DNA from: Spirochaetia bacterium
Lineage (GTDB): Bacteria > Spirochaetota > Leptospiria > Turneriellales > JAOUOS01
NCBI GenBank assembly: GCA_029880265.1
Contig: JAOUOT010000014.1
Coordinates: 1-64,000, forward strand
Direction: 5' to 3'
DNA: 64,000 nucleotides
Shown here: in pieces, positions 28,201 through 36,685 of the stretch
Layout of the letters: every line of letters begins with the position of its first letter
Position numbering within the stretch: the first letter of the stretch is position 1
Notes under the pieces: generated by a model
Databases searched by the model: none
The model's input: only the letters and a program-made list of their open reading frames with translations
What the model was told of the DNA's origin: nothing
Translations under genes and position numbers: made by a program

Positions 28201-29615
28201 ACGCCGGAACAAAAACACGCGTTGAGGCTTTTCTTCATTGCGTAAAAGAAGACATGAACAGAATACAAAAGACGGCAAAAGAACCGGCCGACTTTAAGAC
28301 AAAACAACGTACTTCGTACTCATTAAAAGATATTAGAGAAACAAACGCCACAGTGATTATTCCTAGAATGGGCGTAGGCGCTACAGCGTTAACAGCGTGC
28401 CTTCGTTCGGTAGGCATTGACGCAGAAGCGTTAGATATGCCCAATCATGAAACGGTGAGAATAGGCAGACGCTTTACTTCGGGAAAAGAATGTCTTCCTA
28501 TGACGGTTACAGCGGGGTCGTTGATCGATAGAGTAGAAAAAGAGCCAGATAAAAATAAAAAATTTGCTTTTTTTATGCCGACCGCCGAAGGGCCGTGCCG
28601 ATTCGGTATGTATAATAATCTTCATAAAATTATTCTTGAAAGAAAAGAGTTAAACGACAGGGTAGAGGTTTGGTCGCCGAACGATTCAGATTATTTTGAC
28701 GGCCTTCCTACCGGATTTTCTGTTTTAACCCTGACCGCATTTGCCGCTGAAGATATGCTTCAAGCGGCTCTTTACGACGTTAGACCAGTCGAATCAGAAA
28801 AGGGAGCGGCTAAAAAAATATATGATAAATACAGAAAAGAACTGCATAAAGTATTAGAAGCTGCAACGAAAGGAACCGAGCTTTCAGGCGGTAACGCGCT
28901 TATGCATGTGGCCAATAGAAAGCTTTTTGGAGTAAATTCTCTGTTAAAGAAAGCCGCTAAAGAATTTGCGAAAATAAAAACAGATAAGAAAATTCCGAGA
29001 GTTTCTATGGTCGGAGAAATCTATGTAAGATGCGATGACTTTTCAAATGATTTCCTCGTCGATAAATTAGAGGCGCGGGGCGTAGGGGTAATATTTGCTC
29101 CTTTTACCGAATGGCTTGAATATACCGACCATTTTAACATCAAAGAAGGCAGAAGCAAGGGATTTGACGTTTTCTTAAATTCATTTGTATTACGCAGGGT
29201 ACAGAGTATGCTTTACAATGTTTTCAAAAGCAAGCTAAAATGGCACAAACGTACAGAAGTAAAAGAATCTCTAAAAGCGGCAGAGCCGTATATTCGCGGT
29301 AAGTTAAACGGCGAGGCCGTGCTGACCTTAGGCGGCCCGCTTCATGAGTGGAGAGAGGGGCAAATTGACGGCGTCGTCTCTGCCGGCCCTCACGAATGTA
29401 TGCCCACAAAAATAGCCGAAGCTCAGTTTTTTCATGTCGCCGAAAAAGAAGGACTGTTGTCTTTAACAATTCCTTATAATGGAGATCCTATTGATATTGA
29501 AATTATAGAAAACTTCGCTTTTGAAGTTAAATCTAGATTTCAAACTAGAATGGGAATAGAATATGATGTCGCTGAAGAGATAGAAGAAATAAAAGCCGAA
29601 AGAAAAGCCGGTTAA
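25287..29615 (+). CDS. Giant acyl-CoA dehydratase activase-like fusion protein, 1442 aa
   Basis: Two BadF/BcrA-type ATPase domains stand in tandem: residues 1-260 (FIGIDVGAETIKIA, CSQGTGNFLRQL) and about 305-575 (IIGFDIGSTGSKAVAVD, FEIGGQDAKYI, CSAGTGSFIEEQ). A Cys cluster follows (CSSNKGCGGAGNKC, near 600) with GGGCSMWDKGTR, then a DUF2229-like and HgdB-like region with conserved Cys in SSCVCPIVQG, FCAPMQMYHG, CSNYSCGPD, GKECLPMT, EGPCRFG and HECMP. Such proteins couple ATP hydrolysis to low-potential electron transfer through Fe-S clusters. No separate dehydratase subunit is adjacent, so it may be self-contained. The substrate is unknown. The SD GAGGAG is clear. Confidence 0.85.
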   Translation: MKESFIGIDVGAETIKIARVSKEEDKIQLENQEIIEHHNEPGASLLELIQKFDWNNIQGAAVTGRFSRVVNLPRIPAKQAQAAGFRYLFGDKPATLVSIGSHGFSVLELRKKELEVFRSNSRCSQGTGNFLRQLVERFNMNIDEASKVCEDIEEPAPLSGRCPVILKTDMTHLANKGESRPKILAGLYDAVCENVQVLIKPGISPKEMLLIGGVSRSKRVRDRFNEFSEKNEMQFIEAETDKRVFIESIGAAVYAASGAGKVTSLDDLILDPEEVEMEKVAGLSSHLSKVKRMPKQQISIENSKSGKLIIGFDIGSTGSKAVAVDPENKETVWEGYINTNGNPVGAAQTLMKQFIDGPAGKLTVVGLSATGSGREIVGSLMTTCYGKEQIYVLNEIAAHAEGALHFDNRVDTIFEIGGQDAKYIRLSDGKIVDAAMNEACSAGTGSFIEEQGKKFSKVENVVQLGQEALKADCGVSLGQHCSVFMAEIIDEAVAAGVENKSIIAGIYDSIIQNYCNRVKGSRSVGDVIFCQGMPFAADALAGAVVAQTGSEVIIPPNPGTVGALGIALLAKKALDESEKNLEALDPQKFLSASIESKDTFVCSSNKGCGGAGNKCRIDRIATIVAGSKQKFTWGGGCSMWDKGTRVAKLPDRTPDPFREREELIEEILANESQTDSMKTIALTDEFSLKGLFPYFITFFRELGFAVKPFIKASHSVLKKGIKKANIPFCAPMQMYHGFVNEMAEAESDYIFLPMLKSIYKAKNEPSSCVCPIVQGSSDIMKWDIGKENESRVLTSVIDMNDGNLDSKLFQDCVQSIAQSLGINGKNWQRAHEKAAQNQKEFDKKCIDIGNNALAFCRENNITPILVHGRPYTIYNKVLNSNVPAILREQGCVAIPIDCYEIKEEVPVFEDMFWGQGQRNLRASHQVRRTDGIYSIWCSNYSCGPDSFNLHFFSYIMQGKPFAVIETDGHSGDAGTKTRVEAFLHCVKEDMNRIQKTAKEPADFKTKQRTSYSLKDIRETNATVIIPRMGVGATALTACLRSVGIDAEALDMPNHETVRIGRRFTSGKECLPMTVTAGSLIDRVEKEPDKNKKFAFFMPTAEGPCRFGMYNNLHKIILERKELNDRVEVWSPNDSDYFDGLPTGFSVLTLTAFAAEDMLQAALYDVRPVESEKGAAKKIYDKYRKELHKVLEAATKGTELSGGNALMHVANRKLFGVNSLLKKAAKEFAKIKTDKKIPRVSMVGEIYVRCDDFSNDFLVDKLEARGVGVIFAPFTEWLEYTDHFNIKEGRSKGFDVFLNSFVLRRVQSMLYNVFKSKLKWHKRTEVKESLKAAEPYIRGKLNGEAVLTLGGPLHEWREGQIDGVVSAGPHECMPTKIAEAQFFHVAEKEGLLSLTIPYNGDPIDIEIIENFAFEVKSRFQTRMGIEYDVAEEIEEIKAERKAG

Positions 29616-29724
29616 ATATAAAAAAAAACTTGTAAAATAAAATCGGCTAAATTATTGTACCTTAATGAAACGAGTTTGCGGGCGTTACGCCGCGTAAACT
29701 ACTTCCTCTTCTGTCAGTAAAAAA

Positions 29725-29748
29725 GGGCCTTAAAAGGCCCTTTTTTTT
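29725..29748. terminator. Bidirectional terminator between the activase gene and thrS
   Basis: GGGCCTT (29725-29731) and AAGGCCC (29734-29740) pair around a 2-base loop. Six A precede the stem and eight T follow it, so it can end both the plus-strand activase gene and the minus-strand thrS, which converge here. Confidence 0.88.
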
Positions 29749-29750
29749 AA

Positions 29751-31655
29751 CTATATTTCTTCGTTTAATTGTTTTATGAAATTATCAACGCTTATAGAAG
29801 GGCTTGCGTTTTCGCCTCGTTTTCTTACGGCAATCAACTGTTCTTCCATTTCTTTATGACCTAATATTAAAGCATAATTTGCCTTTGACCGGTTCCATTC
29901 GCGAATCTTGTATCCGATTTTCTCGTTTCTGCTGTCGAGAAAGACCCGAAATTTGGCGGCTGTTAACTTTTCTTGAATCGATTTCGCGTATTCGTCTATG
30001 GCAGAGCTGATCGTTAGAATGCTTATTTGTTCAGGACTCAGCCACAGGGGAAGTTTTCCGCCATAATGCTCAATGAGAATTCCCATGAAACGCTCAAGAG
30101 AGCCTAAAATTGCCCTATGAACCATAACGGGCCTGTGTTTTTTGCCGTCGGCTCCCGTGTATTCTAAGTCAAAGCGCTCAGGCATTGAAAAATCGACCTG
30201 TATGGTGCCGCATTGCCAGTTTCTTTCAAGGCAATCTTTGATGTTAAATTCAATCTTAGGACCGTAAAAAGCTCCTTCGCCTTCTTTTATATCGTATTTA
30301 AGATTTATCTTTGTTAAAGATTCTTTCAATGATTCGGTGGCCCTGTTCCAAATTTCTTCAGAACCCATTGCTTTTTCGGGTCTGGTCGCGATGTATATCT
30401 TTATATCTTCAAAGCCGAATTTTTTATACACGTCAATGGTAAATTGAATGATATCGGTAATTTCTTGGGTTAATTGTTCGCCAGTACAGTAAATATGCGC
30501 GTCGTCTTGTGTGAAAGCGCGAGCCCTGAAAAGTCCGTGCAGCACCCCCGATAATTCATGTCTATGTACGGTTCCTAGTTCGGCAAGTCGAAGGGGAAGG
30601 TCGCGGTAGCTTCTCATCTGACTTTTATAAATAATGTTTGAGCCGGGGCAGTTCATTGGTTTTATCGCAAACCCGCGATCGTCTATACTGGTAAAATACA
30701 TATTTTCTTTAAAGTTTTCATAGTGTCCCGACTGAACCCATAATTCGTCTGAAAGCACGGCGGGCGTTTTAATCTCATGATATCCGCGATTTTTGCATTC
30801 ATTACGTATGTAATCTGTCAGGCAGTTAAATAAAACCGAGCCTTTGGGGTGATAAAAAGGAAAACCGGGGCCTTCTTCATGAAAGCTGAACAAATCAAGT
30901 TCTTTGCCTAATTTTCTATGATCTCTTTTTTTTGCCTCTTCGATTTTATGAATATATGCCTTTAATTCTTTTTCAGAGGGAAAGCTGATTCCGTAAATTC
31001 TTTGAAGTATGGGATTTTCGGGGTTGGCCTTCCAGTATGCGCCCGATATCGCCGTGAGTTTAAAAAAACCAAGCTTATTGGTAGATTGCACATGGGGGCC
31101 GCGGCAGAGATCCTGAAAATTGCCCTGCGTATAAATTGAGATATTTTCTGATTCGGGAATTTCAGATATGATTTCTACCTTGAAATCTTCTCCCATTTTT
31201 TTAAATTCTTCAATGGCCGCATTCCGCGGAAGTACTTTTCGCTCTATTGTATGCGCTTCGTCTTTTATTTTGCGCATTTCTTTTTCAATGGCCGGTAAAT
31301 CTTCTTCGCTGATGGTTTCTTCAAGAAAAATATCATAATAAAAAAAACCGGGTCCCGATTTTATTACTGGCCCAATGGTTAGTTGGGCCTTCGGATAAAT
31401 TCTTTTTACGGCCTGAGCCAAAAGGTGTGCGCTTGAGTGCCAGTAAATTTCTCGGCCCTCTTCTGATTCAAAATTTAATACCGTCAGTTCTCCCGCAGCT
31501 TCGGCTTTGCCGCTTAAGTCGTAAAGCGCGCCGTTTACTTTAACGGCGATAGCGCCTTTTACGATATCGGGATGGTTTTCTTTTAAAAGATCAAAGTACG
31601 ACTTTTGTTCGTCTGTTTGTACTTCTTTGTTGTTAGGAAGTTTTATTGTTTTCAT
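29751..31655 (-). CDS. thrS: Threonine--tRNA ligase
   Basis: Charges tRNA-Thr. 634 aa, normal length. An N-terminal TGS domain (1-60) is followed by the editing domain with HSSAHLLAQAVKR, then the class II core with YHEIKTPAVLS, MNCPGSNIIYKS, RLAELGTVHRHELSG and FTQDDAHIYC, and a C-terminal anticodon-binding domain ending KRGENASPS. The ATG lies only 7 bases after the 3' end of a tRNA-Val on the same strand and has no SD. Processing of the tRNA would leave a nearly leaderless thrS mRNA. No T-box is visible. Confidence 0.97.
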   Translation of the reverse strand: MKTIKLPNNKEVQTDEQKSYFDLLKENHPDIVKGAIAVKVNGALYDLSGKAEAAGELTVLNFESEEGREIYWHSSAHLLAQAVKRIYPKAQLTIGPVIKSGPGFFYYDIFLEETISEEDLPAIEKEMRKIKDEAHTIERKVLPRNAAIEEFKKMGEDFKVEIISEIPESENISIYTQGNFQDLCRGPHVQSTNKLGFFKLTAISGAYWKANPENPILQRIYGISFPSEKELKAYIHKIEEAKKRDHRKLGKELDLFSFHEEGPGFPFYHPKGSVLFNCLTDYIRNECKNRGYHEIKTPAVLSDELWVQSGHYENFKENMYFTSIDDRGFAIKPMNCPGSNIIYKSQMRSYRDLPLRLAELGTVHRHELSGVLHGLFRARAFTQDDAHIYCTGEQLTQEITDIIQFTIDVYKKFGFEDIKIYIATRPEKAMGSEEIWNRATESLKESLTKINLKYDIKEGEGAFYGPKIEFNIKDCLERNWQCGTIQVDFSMPERFDLEYTGADGKKHRPVMVHRAILGSLERFMGILIEHYGGKLPLWLSPEQISILTISSAIDEYAKSIQEKLTAAKFRVFLDSRNEKIGYKIREWNRSKANYALILGHKEMEEQLIAVRKRGENASPSISVDNFIKQLNEEI

Positions 31656-31662
31656 ATTATTT

Positions 31663-31736
<74 letters not shown>

Positions 31737-31972
31737 CGTTTTTGCCGATACGGCCCCCTATTTTGCAGTTAATTTAGACAAGCAGAATTAAGCCATGATC
31801 AAGGCCACCGTATGATGAATTAGAAACAAAGCGTCAAGTTTGTTTTTGAAAAGAGGATGTTTGGCCGCAAATTTCGATTTCGCAAATTTTTAATAGTTGA
31901 CGATTTGTTAAATGTTTTAATTTTATCTTAAAGTAACCTCTGCGGAGAATATTCAACTGGAGATAAATAAGA

Positions 31973-32254
31973 ATGAAAGAAAAAGTATATTGCGCAAATT
32001 GTGAACATTGTATAGTTGTGAGAGTTTTTGAGCCCGATAATATAAAATATGTATTAAGAGTAAAATGTAATAAAAAAAGATGGGCAAAAAGATCAGGCGA
32101 AGAAAAGCAATATAAATACTTTACCGTGGCCCGCAGAGTGCATACAGACTGTCCCGATTTCAGCCAAATGGGCGATCCGAATCCGTTTATTAAAAATCTA
32201 AGGCGCGAACTTCCCGTTAAAGACGAAATTTATACTTTGAAAGATTCAGAGTAA
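31973..32254 (+). CDS. Small Cys-rich protein, possible zinc ribbon
   Basis: 93 aa, cytoplasmic. An N-terminal CANCEHC cluster with further Cys at about 33 and 62 could form a zinc-binding knuckle. The rest is basic (KKRWAKRSGEEKQYKYF). Not recognised; size and motif suit a nucleic-acid-binding or regulatory protein. GGAG lies 12 nt before ATG. It is followed after 21 bases by the PTS IIA-like gene, so the two are likely cotranscribed. Confidence 0.72.
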   Translation: MKEKVYCANCEHCIVVRVFEPDNIKYVLRVKCNKKRWAKRSGEEKQYKYFTVARRVHTDCPDFSQMGDPNPFIKNLRRELPVKDEIYTLKDSE

Positions 32255-32275
32255 GTTGAATAAAGGGGGAAGGTC

Positions 32276-32749
32276 ATGAGATTATCAGAAATTCTCGCCC
32301 CCTCTTCAATAAAGCACGGATGGCCAAGTAACGTAAAGTCTCTAAAAAAAACGAAATGGTCGCTATTTGAGGCGATGATTGATCTTGCAATTATAGAGTC
32401 AGATAAAAAAGATGAAACTTTAAAGCAGGTTAAAGAAAGAGAAAAATCTATGACGACTGGCATTGGCGAGGGCATTGCCATACCTCACGCCTCTCTTCAT
32501 TTTCTACAGGAACCCGTCGGCAGTATGGTGATTTTGCCTGAAGGTCTTGACTTTGACTCTATCGATCAAAAAAAAGCGCAGTTTATACTCTTGATTTTAT
32601 TGCCAAAAAAAGATTTTACCTCTCATATTCGAACCCTGGCTTCGGCTTCAAGGTTTTTACATAATAAAACGGTAAGAGAAATACTCATTGCCGAAAACGA
32701 TTCTGAAAAAATCTATCAAGTAGTTTCTGAGTACGATAAAAAAACATAA
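32276..32749 (+). CDS. PTS EIIA domain protein (PtsN/fructose type)
   Basis: 157 aa. The phosphorylatable histidine is His71 in GIAIPHASL, followed by the domain pattern VILPEGLDFDSIDQKKAQFI and LLPKKDFTSHIRTLASASRF. It has no fused permease, so it is probably regulatory (PtsN-like) rather than a transporter part. HPr and EI partners are not in the window. A strong purine-rich SD (GGGGGAAGG) precedes the ATG. Confidence 0.88.
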   Translation: MRLSEILAPSSIKHGWPSNVKSLKKTKWSLFEAMIDLAIIESDKKDETLKQVKEREKSMTTGIGEGIAIPHASLHFLQEPVGSMVILPEGLDFDSIDQKKAQFILLILLPKKDFTSHIRTLASASRFLHNKTVREILIAENDSEKIYQVVSEYDKKT

Positions 32750-32765
32750 AAATTAAAAGCTGTCG

Positions 32766-33314
32766 TTATTTGTTTGAATTTTTTATCCAAACGTTGATGC
32801 TGGCTACTTTTTCAATAGCGTCAGATGTCCATATTCCGGCGGGATCTTTTTTAATAATTTTTGCGAGCAGGCTTTTACACTGAACCAGTTTTGTCAGAAG
32901 CGATTGATAATTTTCATCAGAAACGCTTAAATTTACTTGTTTTACTTTTTCAAAATAATCTTCTAAAGCCTCTGAATAAATAATCGACGCTCTTTTATAA
33001 AGAAGATAAACTGCGTCAGAGACCGGCTTTTTTATAGATTGTAAATCTTCTTTTTTCGGCTCTCTTTTAGAGTTAAAAACAGAAAATATTTGGGGATTAG
33101 TATCTAAAGCTTTTATAAGGATGTCGTATGATTTCTTAAGATTTAAAAAATCTTCTTTGGCCCCTTTCTTATCGGGATGAAGACGAAAAGCAAGTTCATG
33201 ATATCTTTTTTTTAATGTTTGAGAAGTAATCATAAAATTATTGCTTGAGGGAAAAATATCCATACATAGCATAGCTTCTTTGACAGATTGCAGATTTTCT
33301 TTTGAAAATAACAT
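32766..33314 (-). CDS. DnaJ-domain protein
   Basis: 182 aa. A J-domain lies at about 25-80, with the HPD motif at 46-48 (LAFRLHPDKKG) followed by FLNLKKSYDILIKA. The remaining 100 residues are helical without the Gly/Phe or zinc region of true DnaJ, so it is a specialised Hsp70 co-chaperone. It converges on the PTS IIA gene with only 16 bases between stops. Confidence 0.88.
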   Translation of the reverse strand: MLFSKENLQSVKEAMLCMDIFPSSNNFMITSQTLKKRYHELAFRLHPDKKGAKEDFLNLKKSYDILIKALDTNPQIFSVFNSKREPKKEDLQSIKKPVSDAVYLLYKRASIIYSEALEDYFEKVKQVNLSVSDENYQSLLTKLVQCKSLLAKIIKKDPAGIWTSDAIEKVASINVWIKNSNK

Positions 33315-33506
33315 GTTTTTTTTTATAAATTTGCGGGAACCTTTTTTCGCTTAATCGAATATAAAAATAAACTAAAGAAGAGGGTCAAACTTTTTTTTAT
33401 AGACATTCGGCGCCGCAGAAAAAATAAGTACATTAATGTTCGTTTCGTAAAAAAATAACAAAATTGAGGTTGAATATAAATATGGCGGCAGACTTAGAAT
33501 TTCTTA

Positions 33507-33512
33507 TATAAT
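33507..33512 (+). promoter_or_regulatory. Possible -10 element directly before gspK
   Basis: TATAAT ends 8 bases before the gspK ATG. A transcript starting 6-7 bases after this -10 would have almost no leader, matching the absence of any SD before gspK. No good -35 stands at the usual distance, so the site is tentative. Confidence 0.35.
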
Positions 33513-33520
33513 ATTCAATT

Positions 33521-34582
33521 ATGAAAACAGGCGCAAGTAAAAGAAAAAAAGGTTTTTTAGTCTTAACGTTGACGGTGACCATGATATTACTTATTTTTCA
33601 GGCCGCCATACCTTTTTGGGGGGCGGCAAAAGACGAATATTATACGGTCTCTTATGAAGCCGAATATACAAAAGCCAGATATTTGGCTCAAAGCGGTCTT
33701 GAAATGGCCTTGAAGCTGTTAAAAAGTATTCCTACAAATATTCTTTATGATTACGGCATTATGAGCGGCTATCCCATAGGCCCTATACCGCTTATTGGCG
33801 AAGCTGCTTTTACTTTTCAAATTGAAGAAGCGGGCGGTAAAATTAACCTGAACTATCTGGTAAATTCGTTTGACGACAGCGCCAATTCAAAAATATTAGG
33901 AGCGCTTAATGGCTTGTCAGAAAAATTAAATATTCCTCCCGATAAATGGGAAGCGGTTATCGACTGGATAGACGAAAATAACGATAAAAGCCCCGGGGGC
34001 TATGAGAAAGACGATTATTTAATGATGCAGCCCGCGAGAAGAATCAAAAACGGAAAAATGCATTCCATTGACGAGCTGCTGCTGATTTCGGGTTTTGACC
34101 AAAGAATTATTTATGAAGACTTAAGAACAGAGCAAGAAAAAGAATTTTATTCCGATAGTTTTTTTACAGAAGAAGAAAAAGAAGCCGTTACAGATGAAGA
34201 TTATAAATTAATCAACAATATAACCGTCGATATGCCCGTAAATCCGTCTTTATCAGGGGGGTGGTCAAAAATAAACGTAAACTCTGCGCCTTATCATGTT
34301 CTATTATCCCTTTCGTCTTATATGACGTCTGATGCCGCAAAAGAAATTATCATGAAAAGAAACGAAAAAAGGTTTAAAAACATCAATGAATTATCGGCTC
34401 TGCCGAGTTTAAAGATAAATACTTCGGGTGCGCTGACTCTTTTTCATGAAATAAAAGATTTACTGACCACTAAAGATATATTATATAAGATAGTTGTCAA
34501 AGCGTCTCTGGAATCGCAAGTTGCGCAGGTTGTGGGGTATTATGACCCGCAGGCAAAAAAATTATCAACATATTTTGAATAA
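33521..34582 (+). CDS. gspK: Type II secretion minor pseudopilin GspK
   Basis: Tip pseudopilin of the type II secretion system. 353 aa. The basic leader ASKRKKGF carries a prepilin cleavage site (G before F at about residue 12), followed by a hydrophobic helix that lacks Glu5, as GspK normally does. Next come YLAQSGLEMAL, GKINLNYLVN and WEAVIDWIDENNDKSPGG, the GspK signature with its Asp-rich metal-binding region, then SKINVNSAPYHVLLSL. First gene of a gspK-L-M-N run; the other T2SS genes must be elsewhere. Confidence 0.9.
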   Translation: MKTGASKRKKGFLVLTLTVTMILLIFQAAIPFWGAAKDEYYTVSYEAEYTKARYLAQSGLEMALKLLKSIPTNILYDYGIMSGYPIGPIPLIGEAAFTFQIEEAGGKINLNYLVNSFDDSANSKILGALNGLSEKLNIPPDKWEAVIDWIDENNDKSPGGYEKDDYLMMQPARRIKNGKMHSIDELLLISGFDQRIIYEDLRTEQEKEFYSDSFFTEEEKEAVTDEDYKLINNITVDMPVNPSLSGGWSKINVNSAPYHVLLSLSSYMTSDAAKEIIMKRNEKRFKNINELSALPSLKINTSGALTLFHEIKDLLTTKDILYKIVVKASLESQVAQVVGYYDPQAKKLSTYFE

Positions 34583-34584
34583 AG

Positions 34585-36183
34585 ATGTCTAGAAATCCGG
34601 TAATATTAGAAATTAGCCATAAGAAAGTAAAGGGCATTGCCTATCGCTCTGGGGTAAAAGGCAAAACATTTCTTGAATCAAATTCGCAATTTTTTTCAAG
34701 CAAAGATAACGCTATTCGAACCGAAGAAATTATTGGTTTTATTAAAGACAACTATCCTGAAAACGGGGGTATTTATTTGAATTTGCCCGCCGAAAATATG
34801 TTCTTTCGAGAAATATCTCTGCCGTTTATTGAAAGAAAAAAAATAAAAGAGATTCTGCCTTTTGAGTTAGAGTCGATGATATCTTATGAACTTGACGAAA
34901 TTGTATTTGATTATTACGCTAACTTAAATCTTGAAAATAACAGTACCGACGTTTTGATTGTAGGCAGTTTAAAAGCGCCGCTTTTGCCGTATATTAATCT
35001 GTTTAAGCAAAATAATTTTCAATTAAAAGGCATTTACGCCCCACATGACGCTTTGTTTCACTTGTTTCCTTATACAGGCGAAAGAGCCGGGGTTTTAATA
35101 CATGTATCTTCGCTAATGAGTTATTTGGTTGTTATTGAAGATAACAGGTGGGTGTATTCAAGAATTTTGCCTATCGGTTATGATATTCTGGTCAGCTGGC
35201 TGGCTCAAAAATGGAAAAAAACAAAGACAGAAAGCGAAAATCTGCTTTTAAGTCTGCCTAAAGGCGAAGAAGAAACTCTTGACTTTGATTTTTATAAAAA
35301 ACATTTTCAGGTGAGCCGTCCGCAGGCAAAACTTTTTATTCAGACAATTCAAGAGTTTGGCGAAGATCTGGCTCGCGAAATTTCTTCAAGCGAAAAAAAT
35401 ATTCGTTCAAAAACAAAAACTAAGCCCGATACCATGCCCATATACTTAAACAGCGAATTAAAAAATCAAACCTTTTTAGAAGATATAATATCAAGAAAAT
35501 TAAAAAAAGAGGTTCTTCCGTTTCCTGTCGAGAAAACTCCGGTTTCTATTTTTTCTAGGGACTATTCTGTGGCGGTAGGGGCCGGCATTGCGCAGTCGTC
35601 TTCAAAAAGAATGAATTTCTTATCGGGAAATCTTAAAAAAGAAAGCATGGTCGAAAATAAAAAAAGCATGGGGGTTATCTTAAGCGCCGCGTTGGGAATT
35701 TTCTTCTTTATGGCCTCGGTATTTCTAGAGTATCGACAAAAAGCGTCTCTTATTGACGAATTAAGAGAAAAGCAGATTGGCGCGTTTAAAGAATATTTTA
35801 AAGGCAAAACCCCCGATATTAACAGATCGCTTTTGGCGCAGGCAAAAGAAATTGTCGAAAAAGAAAAACTTAATACAGAGATATTAAAAAAAATATACGA
35901 AAATATACCCGTATCACAGATTCTTTTTGAATTGCATCAATTAATACCCTCTGAAAAAAATATTGAAATTGAAAATATAAACTACGACGGTAAAACGCTT
36001 AGACTAATGGGGACCATCGCCGATTTTGAATCATTAAATTTATTTGAAACGACACTAAGAGAATCTGAAAAATATAACAAGGTTGAATCAAGCAAAAGAT
36101 CTTTGCCCGCCGGCAAGGGCACAAATACCGTGAAATTTACCCTTACCCTTGAGCCTAAAAAAGAATCAAAGGAACAAACCTAG
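34585..36183 (+). CDS. gspL: Type II secretion protein GspL (PilM-like plus PilN-like)
   Basis: Links the secretion ATPase to the pseudopilus assembly platform. 532 aa. Residues 1-330 form an actin-like cytoplasmic domain (LEISHKKVKGIAYRSG, FREISLPFIERKKIKEILPF). A membrane helix at about 350-372 and a periplasmic PilN-like domain with a coiled coil and ferredoxin-like fold follow. Begins 2 bases after gspK stops. The long cytoplasmic part argues for GspL rather than PilM alone. Confidence 0.82.
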   Translation: MSRNPVILEISHKKVKGIAYRSGVKGKTFLESNSQFFSSKDNAIRTEEIIGFIKDNYPENGGIYLNLPAENMFFREISLPFIERKKIKEILPFELESMISYELDEIVFDYYANLNLENNSTDVLIVGSLKAPLLPYINLFKQNNFQLKGIYAPHDALFHLFPYTGERAGVLIHVSSLMSYLVVIEDNRWVYSRILPIGYDILVSWLAQKWKKTKTESENLLLSLPKGEEETLDFDFYKKHFQVSRPQAKLFIQTIQEFGEDLAREISSSEKNIRSKTKTKPDTMPIYLNSELKNQTFLEDIISRKLKKEVLPFPVEKTPVSIFSRDYSVAVGAGIAQSSSKRMNFLSGNLKKESMVENKKSMGVILSAALGIFFFMASVFLEYRQKASLIDELREKQIGAFKEYFKGKTPDINRSLLAQAKEIVEKEKLNTEILKKIYENIPVSQILFELHQLIPSEKNIEIENINYDGKTLRLMGTIADFESLNLFETTLRESEKYNKVESSKRSLPAGKGTNTVKFTLTLEPKKESKEQT

Positions 36184-36184
36184 A

Positions 36185-36685
36185 ATGGAAATTACCGCAA
36201 GAGAGAAAATATTCTTATCGGTAGGAGCCGTATTTATAATATTAATTATAAGTTTTTGGGGTCTTAAGTCTCTTCGAGAGCAGGTTTTTAATATAGACGT
36301 AAAAATTGACGAGCTTAGGCAGGAACAAAAAGACATAGAAGAGTATGGCGAAGAATATGAAAAACTACAGAGCTTAAAAAGCGGCGCTCCCGAAAATATT
36401 GATAAGATGCTGCCCGATATCGACAGAATTCTTTTAAGCCTGAATTTAAAGGCAACCTCGTCTATTAGCACGTCAGATTCTATTGTTGAAAAACGTTATA
36501 TTAAAAGACAGGCCAATATCTCTTTTCGAGATTCTTTGGCCGAACCGGTTATGCAGTTTATTAAACAGATAGAAAGCGACCCTTCGTCTATGTATACGGT
36601 AGAAAATTTTTCGGCAAGAAAGTTGACAAGAAAACCCGGATATTATTATTTTACAATAAAAGTAATTGGTTACAGCAAAAAATGA
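36185..36685 (+). CDS. gspM: Type II secretion protein GspM
   Basis: 166 aa. The sequence starts MEITAREKIFLSVGA, then one membrane helix (about 10-28), a coiled coil (LREQVFNIDVKIDELRQEQ) and a small periplasmic ferredoxin-like domain. This architecture and the position after gspL identify GspM. Its start is one base after the gspL stop; AAAGGAAC upstream is the SD. It overlaps gspN by ATGA. Confidence 0.8.
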   Translation: MEITAREKIFLSVGAVFIILIISFWGLKSLREQVFNIDVKIDELRQEQKDIEEYGEEYEKLQSLKSGAPENIDKMLPDIDRILLSLNLKATSSISTSDSIVEKRYIKRQANISFRDSLAEPVMQFIKQIESDPSSMYTVENFSARKLTRKPGYYYFTIKVIGYSKK

